Positions 10,065 to 18,674 of a stretch of DNA of 64,000 bases are shown piece by piece. The stretch's first letter is position 1, and the number at the start of each line of letters is the position of its first letter. Location of the stretch: contig NZ_JAEIJD010000002.1 in the NCBI RefSeq assembly GCF_016307205.1, positions 186,001-250,000 on the forward strand, given 5' to 3'. This stretch comes from Pontibaca salina. Lineage in GTDB: Bacteria; Pseudomonadota; Alphaproteobacteria; Rhodobacterales; Rhodobacteraceae. The notes beneath the pieces are model-generated. The model did not search any database and was not told the origin of the DNA. It saw nothing but the letters and a program-made list of their open reading frames with translations. The translations under genes were made by a program, and so were the position numbers.

Positions 10065-13000
10065 TTGACGACAGATGGCAAGGTGGATTTCACAATCGAC
10101 GCGAACAGGCAACAGCAAGAGGGTGAAGATACGCCAGAACCGGCTGCTGTCGGGCTGCGCCGCGCGATCCGGCGGGCGCGACGGGTGGGGCTGTGGACAC
10201 TGGTTGCAACGGGGCTGACCAGCGTTATCGCCGGTATCGCTGTGCTGTTGCTGATCGGCCAGACCTTGCATGCGCCCGACTGGCTGCGCGGGCGGATCGA
10301 GAAGAGGATCGAACAGGAATTGGGCGGTTTGCAGGTCGGTTTCGGCGACCTGTCATTTGTGGTCAACAAAGGCTGGCGGCCGCGCCTGCATCTGCGCGAC
10401 GTTACATTGGCCGCGCCGGACGGACGGCATATCGCGCGGTTGGCCGATGCCGAAGCGAGCTTGGCAATGCGCCCATTGTTGCGGGGGCGAGTCGAGCCGC
10501 GCAATGTGCTGCTCTCGGGGCTTTTCGCCACTTTGCGCCGAGACGCCGATGGCGGTTTCGCATTGTTGCTGGGCAGCGAGGACGCTCCGTTCAAATCCGC
10601 CGCCAGCCTGCCGCAGCTTTTGGCCCATTGGACAGAAACGTTGGCACAACCGCAATTTCAGGTGCTGGCCTCGTTCGATATCAGGGCCCTGACTCTGCGA
10701 TATGAGGATGCGCTTCAGGGGCGGGTCTGGACGTTGGATGGCGGGCAAATAGAACTGGCGCGCGATGGCAACGACCTGCGCGCCAGCAGCAGCTTTGCGT
10801 TATTGAGCGGCGGCGATTATGCCAGTGTGGTCGAGGCTGATTACTCCACAGGCATCGGCGATCTGGCGGCCAAATTCGGCGTCTCTGTGCGCGACATTCA
10901 TGCCAGTGACATTGCCGCGCAGAGCGTGGCGCTTGGGTGGCTGGATGTGCTACGCGCGCCGATCTCGGGCGGGTTGCGCGGCTCGGTGGATGAGCAGGGA
11001 TTGCTCGGGCCGCTGTCCGCGACGCTGGCGATTGGGGCAGGTGTATTGCAACCAACCGATCAGACCAGCCCGATCCCGTTTTCCAGTGCCCGCAGCGATT
11101 TCACCTATGTGCCTGACCAGCAAGTGTTGATTTTCGACGTACTGTCGGTGGCCAGTGAATGGGGCAAAGGCAGTGCCAAGGGGCGGGCCTATCTCGATGG
11201 AATCGAGGGCGGGCGGCTGAGCGGGTTAACCGGGCAGTTCACCTTTGGTGCGCTCGATCTCAATCCAGCCGGGCTTTATTCTGAACCGATCCAACTCAAG
11301 GGGGCCGCTGCCGATTTTCGGCTGGATCTCGCCCCGTTTCACCTGACACTGGGCCAGATGCACGTGGCGGATGCCCATACAAAGGTGCATCTGTCGGGGG
11401 CGTTTTCAGCGCAACAGGGGGGCTGGCAACTGGCGGTGGATGGCCAGGTGGACCAACTGACACCCGAACGGCTGGTCGAGCTTTGGCCTGCAACAGTGGT
11501 GCATAAGCCACGTAAATGGCTGGCGGAAAATCTATCGGATGGGCGGCTGGACGACATCAACATCGCTTTGCGTCTCCAGCCCGGTGAAAAGCCAAATATC
11601 TACGTTGATTTCGACTTTTCCGGCGGAACTGTGCGGTTCGCCAAGACCATGCCGCCGATCGTTGGTGCCGCCGGACAGGCCATGCTGATGGATCATCGGC
11701 TGGTTGTAACGGCCAACGAAGGTCAGGTGACGCCGGAGCAGGGCGGGCCGCTGGATATCGCGGGTACTTCATTCATCATCCCCGACACCACGATCCGCAA
11801 AGCAGCGCCGGCGAGTGTGGATCTCAGGGCTACCGGGTCAGTGACTGCGGCGCTGTCATTGCTGAACCGCCCGCCCTTGCAGGTGTTGAAATCAACCGAT
11901 CTGCCGGTCGATCTTGCCGAAGGACAGGTGCAGTTGACTGGATCAGCGCACATGCCATTGAAAAAGAAAATTCCGATTGAGGAGTTCACATTCGCATTTG
12001 ATGGCACAATCACCGACGCGCAAAGCTCGGTTCTTGTCCCCGGCCAGACATTGGCCTTTCCAATGATGCAGATAAAAGGCGATCAGGCGGGGCTGACCCT
12101 TGGCGGCGCCGGGACAATCGGGCCGGTGCCGGTGAGTGCAACCTGGCACCAGAAGTTGGGAAAAGACTTGGGCGGGCAAAGCCGCATCACTGGGCAGGTC
12201 GAAATTTCGCCGCAGACGCTGGCGGCATTCAATATTGGCTTGCCCCCCGGCAGTATCTCGGGGCAGGGCAAGGGCGATTTCAAGCTGAGCTTGCGCAAGG
12301 ACGAACCGCCAACACTGGATCTGGAATCTGATTTGGCAGGGCTGGCGGTGTCGATACCGCAATTGGGCTGGTCCAAACCGGCGGGGACCAAGGGGACGTT
12401 TCAGGTGGCAGCGACGCTGGGGCCGACGGTGCGGGTCGAGCGCCTGCAGTTGCAAGCTGCCGGATTGGCCGCGACCGGTACAGTGGTGACCCGACCGGGT
12501 GCCGGGCTGCAGAGTGCGTTGCTTAGCTCGGTGCGGGTTTCTGACTGGCTTGAGGCAAGCGTCGAACTTGTCGGGCGCGGGGCCGGGATGGCGCCCGATA
12601 TCCGGATCCTGAACGGCACGCTTGACCTGCGGCGCGCTCGGTTCGGACGTGGCAGCGGCGCGGAGGGCGGGCAAATCGAGGCGGCGCTTGATCGGGTGCA
12701 GATCAATGACACCATTGCATTGACCGGGTTTCAGGGCCGATTTCAAAGCGCCGCGGGGATGAGGGGCAGTTTCACCGCCCGCATCAATGACGGCACCGGG
12801 GTTGCGGGGCAGATCGCGCCGCAATCGGGGCGCAGCGCGGTCCGGCTGCAATCTCAGGATGCTGGCGGGGTGATCCGTTCTGCCGGGCTGCTCACACAGG
12901 TGCAGGGCGGTCGGTTCGACATGACCCTGACGCCGACCGGCGATTTCGGCCAGTTTGACGGGGTGGTAGGGATGACGGATATACGCGTCACCGATGCGCC

Positions 13001-13472
13001 GGCGATTGCGGCCTTGCTGGACGCCATCAGCGTGGTTGGTTTGCTGGACGAGTTGTCGGGCCGGGGGATTTATTTTTCGGAGGTGGACGCGAAATTCCGT
13101 TTGACGCCATCGCGGTTGACGCTGTTTTCCTCGAGCGCGGTCGGACCGTCCATGGGCCTGTCAATGGATGGCACCTATGACATCGCGCGCAAACTGTTTG
13201 ATATGCGCGGGGTGATTTCGCCGGTCTATATGCTCAACAGCATTGGCAGCTTTCTGACCCGCAAGGGCGAGGGTGTCTTCGGGTTCAATTATACCCTCAG
13301 CGGAGGTGCAGCCGCGCCGCGGGTGCAGGTCAACCCGCTGTCGGCGCTGATGCCGGGCATGTTGCGCAACATATTTCGCAGTTCACCGCCCCCCGTTGAT
13401 AAGGCCGCGCCGCTGCCATCGCAGCGCCGCGAGCGGCGTGATCCCAGCAAGGGTCGGGGTGGCGGGCGTTAG
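10065..13472 (+). CDS. AsmA-like/DUF3971 envelope protein (YhdP-type)
   Basis: Long (about 1135 residues) envelope protein of the AsmA-like superfamily, whose members (YhdP, TamB) are thought to bridge inner and outer membranes for phospholipid transport. An N-terminal cytoplasmic arginine-rich stretch is followed by one transmembrane segment at about residues 42-66. A long beta-rich periplasmic region comes next, with DUF3971-like and C-terminal AsmA_2-like sections (GRGIYFSEVDAKFRLTPSRL, DMRGVISPVYMLNSIGS). The tail is basic (RRERRDPSKGRGGGR). The start is uncertain: the first candidate is a TTG without a good Shine-Dalgarno, and a GTG at 10083 is possible. Confidence 0.75.
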   Translation: MTTDGKVDFTIDANRQQQEGEDTPEPAAVGLRRAIRRARRVGLWTLVATGLTSVIAGIAVLLLIGQTLHAPDWLRGRIEKRIEQELGGLQVGFGDLSFVVNKGWRPRLHLRDVTLAAPDGRHIARLADAEASLAMRPLLRGRVEPRNVLLSGLFATLRRDADGGFALLLGSEDAPFKSAASLPQLLAHWTETLAQPQFQVLASFDIRALTLRYEDALQGRVWTLDGGQIELARDGNDLRASSSFALLSGGDYASVVEADYSTGIGDLAAKFGVSVRDIHASDIAAQSVALGWLDVLRAPISGGLRGSVDEQGLLGPLSATLAIGAGVLQPTDQTSPIPFSSARSDFTYVPDQQVLIFDVLSVASEWGKGSAKGRAYLDGIEGGRLSGLTGQFTFGALDLNPAGLYSEPIQLKGAAADFRLDLAPFHLTLGQMHVADAHTKVHLSGAFSAQQGGWQLAVDGQVDQLTPERLVELWPATVVHKPRKWLAENLSDGRLDDINIALRLQPGEKPNIYVDFDFSGGTVRFAKTMPPIVGAAGQAMLMDHRLVVTANEGQVTPEQGGPLDIAGTSFIIPDTTIRKAAPASVDLRATGSVTAALSLLNRPPLQVLKSTDLPVDLAEGQVQLTGSAHMPLKKKIPIEEFTFAFDGTITDAQSSVLVPGQTLAFPMMQIKGDQAGLTLGGAGTIGPVPVSATWHQKLGKDLGGQSRITGQVEISPQTLAAFNIGLPPGSISGQGKGDFKLSLRKDEPPTLDLESDLAGLAVSIPQLGWSKPAGTKGTFQVAATLGPTVRVERLQLQAAGLAATGTVVTRPGAGLQSALLSSVRVSDWLEASVELVGRGAGMAPDIRILNGTLDLRRARFGRGSGAEGGQIEAALDRVQINDTIALTGFQGRFQSAAGMRGSFTARINDGTGVAGQIAPQSGRSAVRLQSQDAGGVIRSAGLLTQVQGGRFDMTLTPTGDFGQFDGVVGMTDIRVTDAPAIAALLDAISVVGLLDELSGRGIYFSEVDAKFRLTPSRLTLFSSSAVGPSMGLSMDGTYDIARKLFDMRGVISPVYMLNSIGSFLTRKGEGVFGFNYTLSGGAAAPRVQVNPLSALMPGMLRNIFRSSPPPVDKAAPLPSQRRERRDPSKGRGGGR

Positions 13473-13572
13473 GGTGTGATCGGTTTTTCTTACAACGTCG
13501 GATCGTGTAAAGTGAACGGAATCCGGCAAATCAAGTTGCGAATGTCTGCGTCACGGGCCTATAGCAGCTGCC

Positions 13573-14637
13573 ATGAAGCTGAGCGATTTCGATTTCGACC
13601 TACCTGATAAACTGATTGCCACACGTCCGGTGGTTCCACGCTCATCCGCACGACTGCTGGTGGCCGAAGGTGACACGATCACCAATGCAAGGGTGCATGA
13701 TTTGCCAGCCTGGCTGCGCCCCGGCGACCGGCTGGTCCTGAATGACACCCAAGTAATTCCCGCGCGTCTGAGCGGGCAGCGCTGGCGCGACAGCCCGCAG
13801 GGGCACACCGCAGCGCGCATCGAAGTTACGCTGCTGGAGCCGCGTGCGGATGGCCAATGGGCCGCACTGGTCAAGCCGCTGAGAAAGCTGCGGGTCGGTG
13901 AGGTCATCGCATTCAGCGCCGGGCTGTCTGCGACGCTAATGGATGTTAACGAAGGGCAGGGCGTGCTGGCGTTCAACCTTGCGGGGGCTGATTTTGACGC
14001 GGCATTGGCGCAGGCGGGCGCGATGCCGTTGCCGCCCTATATCGCTGCCCGTCGCCCGGCCGATGCGCGTGACAAGACCGATTACCAGACCGTGTTCGCC
14101 CGCCATCCCGGCGCGGTCGCGGCGCCCACGGCCTCGTTGCATTTTGACGCACCGCTGTTGGAGGCGGTGCGCGCGCGCGGGGTCGAGTTTTCCCACGTAA
14201 CGCTGCATGTGGGCGCGGGCACCTTCCTGCCGGTCAAGGTCGAGGATGTGACGCGCCATCGCATGCATGGCGAATGGGGCCGGGTCAGCGCGCAGACGGC
14301 GGCCGAAATCGCCGCCACGCGCAAGGCCGGGGGCCGGGTGATACCGGTCGGCACGACGGCGCTGCGTCTGATTGAAACGGCCGCGCGCGGCGGCGAGATC
14401 GCCGCGTGGGAGGGTGAAACCGACATCTTCATTTATCCCGGTTTTGAATTTGCCGTGACCGATGCGCTGATGACCAATTTCCACTTGCCCCGATCAACCC
14501 TGATGATGCTGGTGTCGGCACTGATGGGGCGCGAGCGGATCGCTGCAATTTACGATCATGCGATCAAAGGGGACTATCGGTTTTTTTCCTACGGTGACGC
14601 CTCGCTTTTGATCCCGCCAGCGGGTAAAACACGTTAA
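13573..14637 (+). CDS. queA: tRNA preQ1(34) S-adenosylmethionine ribosyltransferase-isomerase
   Basis: Transfers and isomerises the ribosyl group of SAM onto preQ1 at position 34 of tRNAs to form epoxyqueuosine. Family features run through the 354 residues: [12 protein letters not shown] at the start, RLLV and [13 protein letters not shown] early on, then LPLPPYI-like [32 protein letters not shown] and [33 protein letters not shown] closes the domain. All key segments are intact. gluQ, which glutamylates the finished queuosine on tRNA-Asp, is in the same window about 27 kb away. Confidence 0.95.
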   Translation: MKLSDFDFDLPDKLIATRPVVPRSSARLLVAEGDTITNARVHDLPAWLRPGDRLVLNDTQVIPARLSGQRWRDSPQGHTAARIEVTLLEPRADGQWAALVKPLRKLRVGEVIAFSAGLSATLMDVNEGQGVLAFNLAGADFDAALAQAGAMPLPPYIAARRPADARDKTDYQTVFARHPGAVAAPTASLHFDAPLLEAVRARGVEFSHVTLHVGAGTFLPVKVEDVTRHRMHGEWGRVSAQTAAEIAATRKAGGRVIPVGTTALRLIETAARGGEIAAWEGETDIFIYPGFEFAVTDALMTNFHLPRSTLMMLVSALMGRERIAAIYDHAIKGDYRFFSYGDASLLIPPAGKTR

Positions 14638-14741
14638 GGTCGTGAAAAGACCGGGTTCTGTCGCGGGCGTGGGCGACCCGGCCACGGGCGGACGCCTAAG
14701 TCGGATTTATGATCACGCTGACATCAAAGGGGGGCAAACCA

Positions 14742-16013
14742 ATGCTGCAAGTTCTGTCGAGCGCTTGGGCGCTGCTTCTGGGAATGGGGCTTTTGATGGT
14801 CGGCAACGGCCTGCAAGGCACCTTGTTGGGGGTGCGCGGCGAAATCGAAGGCTTTACGACGCTGGAAATGTCGTTCGTGATGTCGGCTTATTTTGTGGGT
14901 TTTCTCGGTGGGTCGCGGCTGGCACCCGAGATGATCCGCCGCGTCGGCCATGTGCGTGTATTCGCAGCGCTGGCCTCATTCATTTCGGCGGTGATGATCC
15001 TGTACCCGGCTTTTACCGATCCTATCGCTTGGTCGCTGGGCCGGGTGATCATCGGGTTCTGTTTTTCGGGCGTTTATGTGACCGCGGAAAGCTGGTTGAA
15101 TAACGCCGCCGATAACCAGAACCGCGGCCAGGCGCTGTCTCTCTACATGATGGTGCAGATGGTCGGCATCGTCAGCGCGCAGGGAGTGCTGTTGATTGGT
15201 GATCCCTCTGGTTACGAAACCTTTGTCATTGCGTCGGTTTTGATTTCGGTGTCCTTCGGGCCGATCCTATTATCGATCAGCCCGACGCCCGCCTTTGAGA
15301 CGACCAAACCGATGACCCTGAAAAGGCTTTACCGAACGTCGCCCTTGGGAATCGTCGGCATGTTCTTGCTGGGGGGTGTGTTCGCGGCTTTGTTTGGCAT
15401 GAGCGCGGTCTATGGTGCCAAGGTCGGTCTCACTCTGGTGCAGATTTCGATTTTTGTCGCCACCTTCTATATCGGCGCTACGGTGATTCAGTATCCGCTG
15501 GGCTGGCTATCCGACCGGATGGATCGTCGCGCGCTGATCATGGTAGTGGCCGGGATCGGCGGTGTGGGGTCGCTGATCGGGATGATGTTGGGCGGGCATT
15601 ACGGGATGCTGCTGCTTTCAGCCTTTCTGATCGGCGGACTAAGCAATCCACTCTATTCGCTGTTGATCGCCTATACGAATGACTATCTGGAACATGAAGA
15701 CATGGCCGCCGCTTCCGGTGGACTAATTTTCGTCAATGGGTTGGGTGCGATCGCCGGGCCGCTGATCACCGGCTGGCTGATGGGCGATGGTGTCATCGGG
15801 CCGTCGGGGTTCTTTCTCTATATCGCGGTGTTGCTGTTTGCCCTCGCTCTTTATGCGGCCTGGCGCGCCACGCAACGTCCGTCGGTGCCCATCTCGGAAA
15901 CCGGCCACATGGCGCAGGTTTATCCGGCAGCGACACAGATCGCACTGGAGCTTGCGCAGGAGGTCGCCATCGAAGCCGAGCTAGAGGACGAGGAGCTGGA
16001 GGCACCCGCCTGA
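14742..16013 (+). CDS. MFS transporter
   Basis: Major facilitator superfamily transporter, 423 residues with about 12 hydrophobic segments, of the YcaD/UMF-like type. The ATG at 14742 was chosen because an AGGGGGG Shine-Dalgarno precedes it; the ATG 33 bases upstream has none. A motif-A-like loop QYPLGWLSDRMDRRALIM lies between the halves. The C-terminal tail is unusually acidic (EAELEDEELEAPA). Substrate unknown; the neighbours queA and a DUF924 gene give no clue. Confidence 0.85.
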   Translation: MLQVLSSAWALLLGMGLLMVGNGLQGTLLGVRGEIEGFTTLEMSFVMSAYFVGFLGGSRLAPEMIRRVGHVRVFAALASFISAVMILYPAFTDPIAWSLGRVIIGFCFSGVYVTAESWLNNAADNQNRGQALSLYMMVQMVGIVSAQGVLLIGDPSGYETFVIASVLISVSFGPILLSISPTPAFETTKPMTLKRLYRTSPLGIVGMFLLGGVFAALFGMSAVYGAKVGLTLVQISIFVATFYIGATVIQYPLGWLSDRMDRRALIMVVAGIGGVGSLIGMMLGGHYGMLLLSAFLIGGLSNPLYSLLIAYTNDYLEHEDMAAASGGLIFVNGLGAIAGPLITGWLMGDGVIGPSGFFLYIAVLLFALALYAAWRATQRPSVPISETGHMAQVYPAATQIALELAQEVAIEAELEDEELEAPA

Positions 16014-16115
16014 GGAGTTCGTTATTTCACCGATGTTGTAATTTGTGATTGTATCTGCTGAGCATTCCGTCCCACAGTTAAAAGACGGCGGGCGGTGAGC
16101 AGCGGAGCATGACCC

Positions 16116-16694
16116 ATGGTTGGTCCCGAAGACGTTTTGAGGTTCTGGCTGGAGGAGGCCGGCGAAAGTCGCTGGTACGAGCAGAACGCAGCATTCGATC
16201 GTGAGGTTCGCGACCGGTTCGAAACCCTTTGGTGGGAAGCGCATAACGAGCTGAGAGGCGACTGGATGATTGATGCTCGCGGGAAGCTGGCTTTCATCAT
16301 CGTGACCGACCAGTTTCCGCGCAATATGTTTCGCGGATCGGGCCAAGCCTTTGCCACCGACCGTCTGGCCTTGGCTGCGGCCAAACTTGCCATCGCCAAG
16401 GGGTGGGATCGGCAGATCGGAGAACCCGAACGCCAGTTCTTTTATATGCCGCTGATGCACTCCGAGAACCTCAGCGATCAGGACCGCTGCGTGCGGCTTA
16501 TCTTCGACCGGATGCCCAAGACCGGATCCAGCAATATGTTGCACGCCCGCGCCCATCGCGAGGTCATCCGCGAGTTTGGCCGCTTCCCTTATCGCAACGA
16601 AGCGCTGGGCCGCGCCACCACACGAGAAGAGGCGGAATACCTCCGCGCCGGAGGCTATGGGACGACAGTGAAAAAGTTAAAACAGATCGCCTGA
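16116..16694 (+). CDS. DUF924 family protein
   Basis: A 192-residue member of the DUF924 family (TPR-like alpha-helical fold) of unknown function. The family hallmarks FWLEEAGESRWYEQNAAFDREVRDRF near the N-terminus, then IVTDQFPRNMFRGSGQAFATD and FFYMPLMHSENLSDQDR, and finally HREVIREFGRFPYRNEALGR, are all present. Many members end in FL(x)NPGAGW-like segments; this one ends instead in a lysine-rich VKKLKQIA. It is a standalone gene 90 bases before lpd on the same strand. Confidence 0.88.
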   Translation: MVGPEDVLRFWLEEAGESRWYEQNAAFDREVRDRFETLWWEAHNELRGDWMIDARGKLAFIIVTDQFPRNMFRGSGQAFATDRLALAAAKLAIAKGWDRQIGEPERQFFYMPLMHSENLSDQDRCVRLIFDRMPKTGSSNMLHARAHREVIREFGRFPYRNEALGRATTREEAEYLRAGGYGTTVKKLKQIA

Positions 16695-16784
16695 CCCGGC
16701 TTGGTCTCACGGCGTTGCTGCAGGCGCTAAACTGGTTTAATGGTGAACGAGTTTCGTTGAACATTACTCTAGGGACATAACAAC

Positions 16785-18179
16785 ATGGCAAGCAAATCCT
16801 ACGACCTGATCGTGATCGGGGCCGGTCCAGGCGGCTATGTCGCGGCAATCCGTGCCGCGCAATTGGGGATGAGCGTCGCCATAATCGAGCGGGAGAATCT
16901 GGGCGGGATTTGTCTGAATTGGGGCTGCATCCCGACCAAGGCAATGTTGCGCAGTGCCGAAGTATTCCACCTGATCGAACGGGCAGGCGAATTCGGCCTG
17001 AAAGCCGACAAGCCAGGTTATGATCTGGACAGCGTCGTCAAACGCTCGCGCAAGGTCGCGGGGCAATTGTCGGGCGGCATCGGCCATCTGATGAAAAAGA
17101 ACAAGATCACGGTTTTCATGGGCGAAGCGACCATTCCCGCCAAGGGGAAGGTCAGGGTCAAGACCGAGAAGGGCAACGAGGATCTGGAGGCGAAGAGTAT
17201 CGTCTTGGCCACCGGAGCGCGCGCGCGTGAATTGCCCGGCCTCGAGGCCGACGGCGATCTGGTCTGGACCTACCGCCACGCGCTGCAACCCAAGCGGATG
17301 CCGAAAAAACTTTTGGTGATCGGCTCAGGCGCGATCGGGATCGAATTCGCCAGTTTCTACAACACATTGGGGGCTGACACCACCGTGGTCGAAGTGATGG
17401 ACCGCATCCTGCCGGTTGAAGATGCCGAGATTTCCGCCTTCGCCAAGAAACAGTTCGTCAAGCAAGGCATGACGATCATGGAAAAGGCCAGCGTCAAGAA
17501 GCTCGACCGCGCCAAGGGCCGGGTCAAGGCCCATATCGAAAGCGGTGGCAAGACCCAGCAACAGGATTTTGATACGGTGATTTCCGCCGTCGGCATCGTC
17601 GGCAACGTCGAGGGGCTGGGGCTGGAAGAACTGGGCGTCAAGATCGATCGCACTCATGTGCTGACCGACGAATATTGCCGCACCGGGGTCGATGGTATTT
17701 ATGCCATCGGCGATGTCGCCGGGGCACCGTGGCTGGCGCATAAGGCCAGCCACGAGGGCGTTATGGTCGCCGAGCTGATTGCAGGGCAGAATCCGCATCC
17801 GGTGAAGCCCGAAAGTATCGCCGGCTGCACCTATTGCCAGCCGCAAGTGGCATCGGTGGGCCATACCGAGGCACAGGCCAAGGAACTGGGCTATGACGTC
17901 AAGGTTGGCCGCTTCCCGTTCATCGGCAACGGCAAGGCCATCGCGCTGGGCGAGACCGAAGGCATGGTCAAGACCGTGTTCGACGCCAAAACCGGCGAAT
18001 TGCTGGGCGCGCATATGGTCGGGGCCGAAGTAACGGAACTGATCCAAGGCTATATCGTCGGGCGCACGCTGGAAACCACTGAGGAAGACCTGATGAACAC
18101 CGTCTTCCCGCATCCGACCCTGTCCGAGATGATGCATGAATCGGTGCTTGATGCTTATGGGCGTGTCATTCACATGTAA
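16785..18179 (+). CDS. lpd: dihydrolipoyl dehydrogenase
   Basis: FAD-dependent E3 component that reoxidises dihydrolipoyl groups of 2-oxoacid dehydrogenases and the glycine cleavage system. The FAD-binding motif IGAGPGGYVAA starts at residue 11, the redox disulfide is C43/C48 in GGICLNWGCIPTK, and the NAD site is VIGSGAIGIEFASF. The C-terminal dimer region HPTLSEMMHE supplies the catalytic histidine and glutamate. An AGGGA Shine-Dalgarno precedes the ATG. Length (464) is typical. It is not next to E1/E2 genes here, so it may be the shared or a secondary copy. Confidence 0.95.
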   Translation: MASKSYDLIVIGAGPGGYVAAIRAAQLGMSVAIIERENLGGICLNWGCIPTKAMLRSAEVFHLIERAGEFGLKADKPGYDLDSVVKRSRKVAGQLSGGIGHLMKKNKITVFMGEATIPAKGKVRVKTEKGNEDLEAKSIVLATGARARELPGLEADGDLVWTYRHALQPKRMPKKLLVIGSGAIGIEFASFYNTLGADTTVVEVMDRILPVEDAEISAFAKKQFVKQGMTIMEKASVKKLDRAKGRVKAHIESGGKTQQQDFDTVISAVGIVGNVEGLGLEELGVKIDRTHVLTDEYCRTGVDGIYAIGDVAGAPWLAHKASHEGVMVAELIAGQNPHPVKPESIAGCTYCQPQVASVGHTEAQAKELGYDVKVGRFPFIGNGKAIALGETEGMVKTVFDAKTGELLGAHMVGAEVTELIQGYIVGRTLETTEEDLMNTVFPHPTLSEMMHESVLDAYGRVIHM

Positions 18180-18184
18180 GCGTT

Positions 18185-18535
18185 TCAGGCCCTTTCGCGC
18201 AGATAGTCGCGCAACACCTCGGCGTTGCTGTGTTTTTCGTCTTTGGCCCCGAAAACCAATGTGACGCGGCCCTTCCTCACATGATGCAGCAGAGCGTTCA
18301 CCGCATCGGTCTGCTGGTCCAGTTCTTTGCGGTAACGATCCTGAAACGCGTCCCATTTGTCGGGGTCGTGGTCGAACCATTTGCGCAGATCATTGCTGGG
18401 CGCGAGGTCCTTGTTCCACTCGTCCAGTTGCAGATCTGCTTTGGCGACACCGCGCGGCCACAGCCGATCGATCAGTATCCGATAGCCGTCGTCTGGGTTG
18501 GGCTGGTCATAGGCGCGTTGCGTTCTTATATCCAT
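18185..18535 (-). CDS. DUF488 family protein
   Basis: A 116-residue DUF488 protein of unknown function. The family motifs LIDRLWPRGVAK, the KWFDHDPDKWDAF-type core and a C-terminal VTLVFGAKDEKHSNA are visible. It converges on lpd with five bases between stops and diverges from uvrA. The SOS box in front of uvrA lies 60 bases from its start, so its own transcription might also feel LexA. Confidence 0.85.
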   Translation of the reverse strand: MDIRTQRAYDQPNPDDGYRILIDRLWPRGVAKADLQLDEWNKDLAPSNDLRKWFDHDPDKWDAFQDRYRKELDQQTDAVNALLHHVRKGRVTLVFGAKDEKHSNAEVLRDYLRERA

Positions 18536-18594
18536 CGCTGCATCCTCCTGTCCGCTGATGATCTAGGTCCGGGCCGCAAAGCGGCAATCCGCAT

Positions 18595-18609
18595 GTTCCG
18601 GTTGCGTTC
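18595..18609 (+). promoter_or_regulatory. LexA (SOS) box of uvrA
   Basis: GTTC-CGGTTGC-GTTC, an exact match to GTTC-N7-GTTC, the LexA operator form of alphaproteobacteria. It lies 65 bases upstream of the uvrA start in the uvrA-DUF488 divergent region. uvrA is a classic SOS gene, so the function is well supported. Confidence 0.85.
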
Positions 18610-18674
18610 CATGTTTCGGGTTGGAGACTCGGGCGATAGGCATTATCTGTAAACCCTGCATTCTCGGGGGCATC

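Noticed and set aside
11943-12851. Minus-strand frame inside the AsmA-like gene
   Set aside because: Lies wholly opposite the AsmA-like coding sequence, with no domain features.
14640-14700. Terminator after queA
   Set aside because: The GC-rich segment can fold (CCGGGT with ACCCGG and GTCGC with GCGAC) but pairing is bulged and no T-run follows; left unannotated.
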